From NCBI GenBank assembly GCA_034408875.1, contig JAWXCJ010000184.1, positions 1 to 7,690 on the forward strand: a stretch of 7,690 nucleotides of DNA, in the 5' to 3' direction. This DNA is from JANNHK01 sp034408875. Lineage in GTDB: Bacteria; Actinomycetota; Acidimicrobiia; IMCC26256; PALSA-610. A program made the position numbers and the translations under genes. Below, in pieces: positions 5,561 through 7,690 of the stretch (positions are counted from its first letter, which is position 1; each line of letters starts with the position of its first letter). The notes below the pieces were generated by a model. The model did not search any database. It was not told the DNA's origin and saw nothing but the letters and a program-made list of their open reading frames with translations.

Positions 5561-7149
5561 TGGGCGGCCGGACGCCGACGGTCGCGGACCTGCGAATCGT
5601 CGAGGACGTTCTGCTCGGTCGCGCTCGCCAGCTCGAAGAGGGAGCGTACGACACGCACCAGGCGCTCGATCTTGTGAACGGGCAGATCGACCGGCTCGAA
5701 GCGTCGGGACAGGGCCCGCGCCTGGAGTCACTCGTAACCCGGATGCGTGAGCTGACCGCGCGGCACGTCGCGCAGGCCCACGCGTTCGCAGCGGCCGCCG
5801 AGTCGTTACGTCGGCTGTTCCAACAAGCGGTGATGGCGGGCGACGATCTCCGCGCCGCGACGGCCCGCGACATGGGCCTCGTCGACACGCCAGTCGACGC
5901 CGAGCAGTACCTCATGCCGTGGCGGGCCGCGTGCCGGCGGACCGCCGAGCAACTCGGCTCGATTGGGGCGATGGTCCCGGACCGTGCGTGGCACGACCCG
6001 TTGCGCTTCGCACCCCCCGATGCGCTCGGCACGCTCTACGCCGCCGGCGTTCAGGGCGCACCGATCGTCGAGGAATCGTGGATCGTGACCGTGGCCCGCA
6101 GCGCCGAGTTCGGCGCGGGCGTGGGAACCCGCGCCGTGTTCGAAGTCCGGCGTCTTTCGAACGGCCGCTACGAAGTGGCCCACCGGGCCGACGGCAGTAT
6201 CTACGCCGAGGGCGGCGCCGAACTCTCCGTCGGGCTCCGGACCGGAACGTCCATCGTCGGGATCGACGCGTCGGCGACTGCGTCGAGCCGACTCCGTATC
6301 GAACGCGAGGAGACTTACAGTGTTGCCGACGAACATGACCTCAAACTCTTGATCACCGGCCTCGCACTCCAAGACCTCGGCATCGGCGAGACCGCGTCCT
6401 CCTCGCTCCCGGCCCCAGTCAAACTTGCCCTGATCTCGCCTGTGAACCAGGCCCTCTTCGGGTTCTTCAGCGACCGCGGTGAAGACGCCGGCCTCCCGAA
6501 CGTCAAAGAGAACGTCGACGAACTGTTGCAGTACGAACCGAATCTCACGCTCGCGTACTTTGGACTGGGCTCGGAGTACTCAGCCCGCGCCTCGGTCACC
6601 GCGGGGATCTCCGACCTTCTGACTCCGCCACAGCCTCACTTCGAGGCGATCGTCGACCGGGCCTGGGGTGATCTCACGGGCGCAGCCGGTGAAGAGGGTA
6701 TGAGAGTCACGCTCACGGGCACCGCAATCGCCGAGCTCAGCCTTGGCCCTTTCGACCTTGCGGACGAGAACCATTCCGCTGTCGCCGAAGTCGAATGGCT
6801 GATCGACAGCGATACCGGCGATTACGCAACCGTCACGGCTGTCGTCACCACCTTCGGACAAGACTCGCTGACAACGCGCACCACAACCTTCGATCTCACG
6901 ACCGAGTCGGGACGCGCGGCCGCTCACACCATTGTCCGTACCGCCGAGGCGCCCGTGCGCGGCGGCGCGTTTTCCGACGGTGCGTTGCGTTCGTTGGAGC
7001 TGATCGCGCAGGACCCCAACATCGAGGGAGTGAAACAGTCCGTCAAGGAGTACGCCGTCTCGTCCGGTGACCACGGCGTCTTCGTCGACTTGTCGTTCGG
7101 GCTCTCCGTCGGGGTCGACTTCAACGTACACGTGACCCACCTCGAATGA
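5557..7149 (+). CDS. Uncharacterised helical plus glycine-rich beta-strand protein (530 aa)
   Basis: A complete 530-residue protein with no N-terminal signal peptide or obvious membrane helix. Residues about 8-110 are helical and coiled-coil-like, rich in Ala, Leu, Arg and Glu, in the manner of WXG/LXG-type proteins. Residues about 170-260 are beta-rich, alternating small and hydrophobic residues (GAGVGTRAVFEVRRL at 186 onward, then GGAELSVGLRTGTS), ending in a helix after YSVADEHD. A second part of similar style covers about 376-530, with TATVTAVV-like strands, a FDLTTESGRAAA segment and a final VFVDLSFGLSVGVDF strand pair. From memory this strand style occurs in large uncharacterised actinobacterial proteins, but I cannot name a family. 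No catalytic motif was found. The start is ATG 5557, overlapping the previous stop; GTG 5548 and ATG 5560 are alternatives. Its stop overlaps the ATG of the lipoprotein gene (7146-7149). A structural, surface or secreted role is inference. Confidence 0.75.
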   Translation: MMGGRTPTVADLRIVEDVLLGRARQLEEGAYDTHQALDLVNGQIDRLEASGQGPRLESLVTRMRELTARHVAQAHAFAAAAESLRRLFQQAVMAGDDLRAATARDMGLVDTPVDAEQYLMPWRAACRRTAEQLGSIGAMVPDRAWHDPLRFAPPDALGTLYAAGVQGAPIVEESWIVTVARSAEFGAGVGTRAVFEVRRLSNGRYEVAHRADGSIYAEGGAELSVGLRTGTSIVGIDASATASSRLRIEREETYSVADEHDLKLLITGLALQDLGIGETASSSLPAPVKLALISPVNQALFGFFSDRGEDAGLPNVKENVDELLQYEPNLTLAYFGLGSEYSARASVTAGISDLLTPPQPHFEAIVDRAWGDLTGAAGEEGMRVTLTGTAIAELSLGPFDLADENHSAVAEVEWLIDSDTGDYATVTAVVTTFGQDSLTTRTTTFDLTTESGRAAAHTIVRTAEAPVRGGAFSDGALRSLELIAQDPNIEGVKQSVKEYAVSSGDHGVFVDLSFGLSVGVDFNVHVTHLE

Positions 7150-7690
7150 ACCGCGTGAAAAGGTCCCGGCGTTTGGCTCGTGCCTTACTCGCGGTCGTGC
7201 TAGTCGTTGGTTCGGCTTGTTCAGATGGGAGCGACGACGCTGTGGACGAAACGGTCGCACGTGAGTTTCCCGTTGTCTTCGAAGTCGAGGACGTGGCGTT
7301 TCGAGCGCCTCGAGGTTGGATCGAGTCGCCGGAGCCTCGTGGGGAAGTGCGCGCGTTCCAGGTCGAGTCGCCCGACGGGCGCCAGGTGGCGTGGACCTTC
7401 ACGGAGCCGGGGTTGGACCGCCTCGGCACGTATACGAGCTTCCTCCTCGACGCCCTCTACCAAGACCAAGGGTTCCCCGAAGGCGGCATCGGGCGCGGTC
7501 GGCCCGAACCGATCGATATCCCTGGCGCCGACGAAGCGCTTCTCAGTCGCATCACCATCGAGGGCAAGGCCAGCGAGGCATATACCGGCCGCAGCTCGGG
7601 CGCGATCGTCACCGCCCGCGACGGCGACACCATCTACGGCCTGCAGGCTCTGGCACCCGAGAGCGCCGAGAGCGAAGAACTCGTCGAAGC
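7146..7690 (+). CDS. Putative lipoprotein, 3' partial
   Basis: The first 181 codons of a gene that runs past the window end. The N-terminus is a typical lipoprotein signal: a basic stretch (NRVKRSRRLAR), a hydrophobic core (ALLAVVLVV) and GSAC with Cys25 as the likely lipidated residue; Gly at -3 is less usual than Leu but acceptable. An acidic, flexible stretch follows (SDGSDDAVDE), then a soluble domain with a FRAPRGWIE segment near residue 55 and later strand-rich GADEALLSRITIEG and GDTIYGLQALAPE. The order, a Gly-Trp segment after a first strand and a later strand pair, loosely recalls small actinobacterial lipoproteins of the LpqN/PsbP-like type, but this is not a firm match. The ATG is chosen because it overlaps the upstream TGA; no Shine-Dalgarno sequence is seen, consistent with translation by coupling. 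The product is expected on the outer face of the cytoplasmic membrane, possibly as an anchor or partner for the preceding protein. Confidence 0.75.
   Translation, partial: MNRVKRSRRLARALLAVVLVVGSACSDGSDDAVDETVAREFPVVFEVEDVAFRAPRGWIESPEPRGEVRAFQVESPDGRQVAWTFTEPGLDRLGTYTSFLLDALYQDQGFPEGGIGRGRPEPIDIPGADEALLSRITIEGKASEAYTGRSSGAIVTARDGDTIYGLQALAPESAESEELVE

Noticed and set aside
5499..6372. Reverse-strand frames opposite the start of the 530-residue protein gene
   Set aside because: They show Arg/Ser-rich composition and no motifs, and conflict with the ATGA-coupled + strand genes.

Overview
The window is GC-rich DNA with strong G/C bias at third codon positions, several likely GTG starts and ATGA gene junctions. 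It looks like an actinobacterial chromosome. The gene types (CPBP protease, a large GT-C-like membrane protein, an actinobacterial-style ManB, a glycine-rich beta-strand protein) would suit an Acidimicrobiia-like lineage, but that placement is inference from style, not from a marker gene. All supported genes are on the + strand. No tRNA, rRNA, CRISPR array or insertion sequence was recognised.

Region 1 (1-489) is the 3' part of a CPBP-family intramembrane protease gene whose start lies before the window. Region 2 (490-899) holds a structured leader, a very small zinc-ribbon gene (672-845) and a short intergenic stretch. This stretch is unusually rich in perfect or wobble-paired inverted repeats: 503-530, 554-593, 680-696, 696-707, 712-729 and 846-860. 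They are the least explained signal in the first half of the window.

Region 3 (900-5184) has a 970-codon polytopic membrane protein resembling the PTPS-related/GT-C class, followed by phosphomannomutase/phosphoglucomutase (manB). ManB makes mannose-1-phosphate (or glucose-1-phosphate), the precursor of nucleotide sugars. A GT-C-type protein would use polyprenyl-linked sugars at the outer face of the membrane. The pair therefore suggests envelope glycan or glycoprotein synthesis, though the substrate is not visible. Two CTACC(A/G)T elements before manB may be -10 promoter elements, giving it its own possibly leaderless transcript.

Region 4 (5185-7690) starts with two GC-rich stem-loops, then three genes joined by ATGA overlaps. 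They encode a short helical protein reminiscent of WXG100/EspC-like proteins, a 530-residue protein with a helical N-terminus and glycine/alanine-rich beta-strand segments, and a lipoprotein cut by the window end. The tight coupling suggests the three products act together, perhaps at the cell surface. No known function can be assigned, and this cassette is the best candidate for an undescribed system here.
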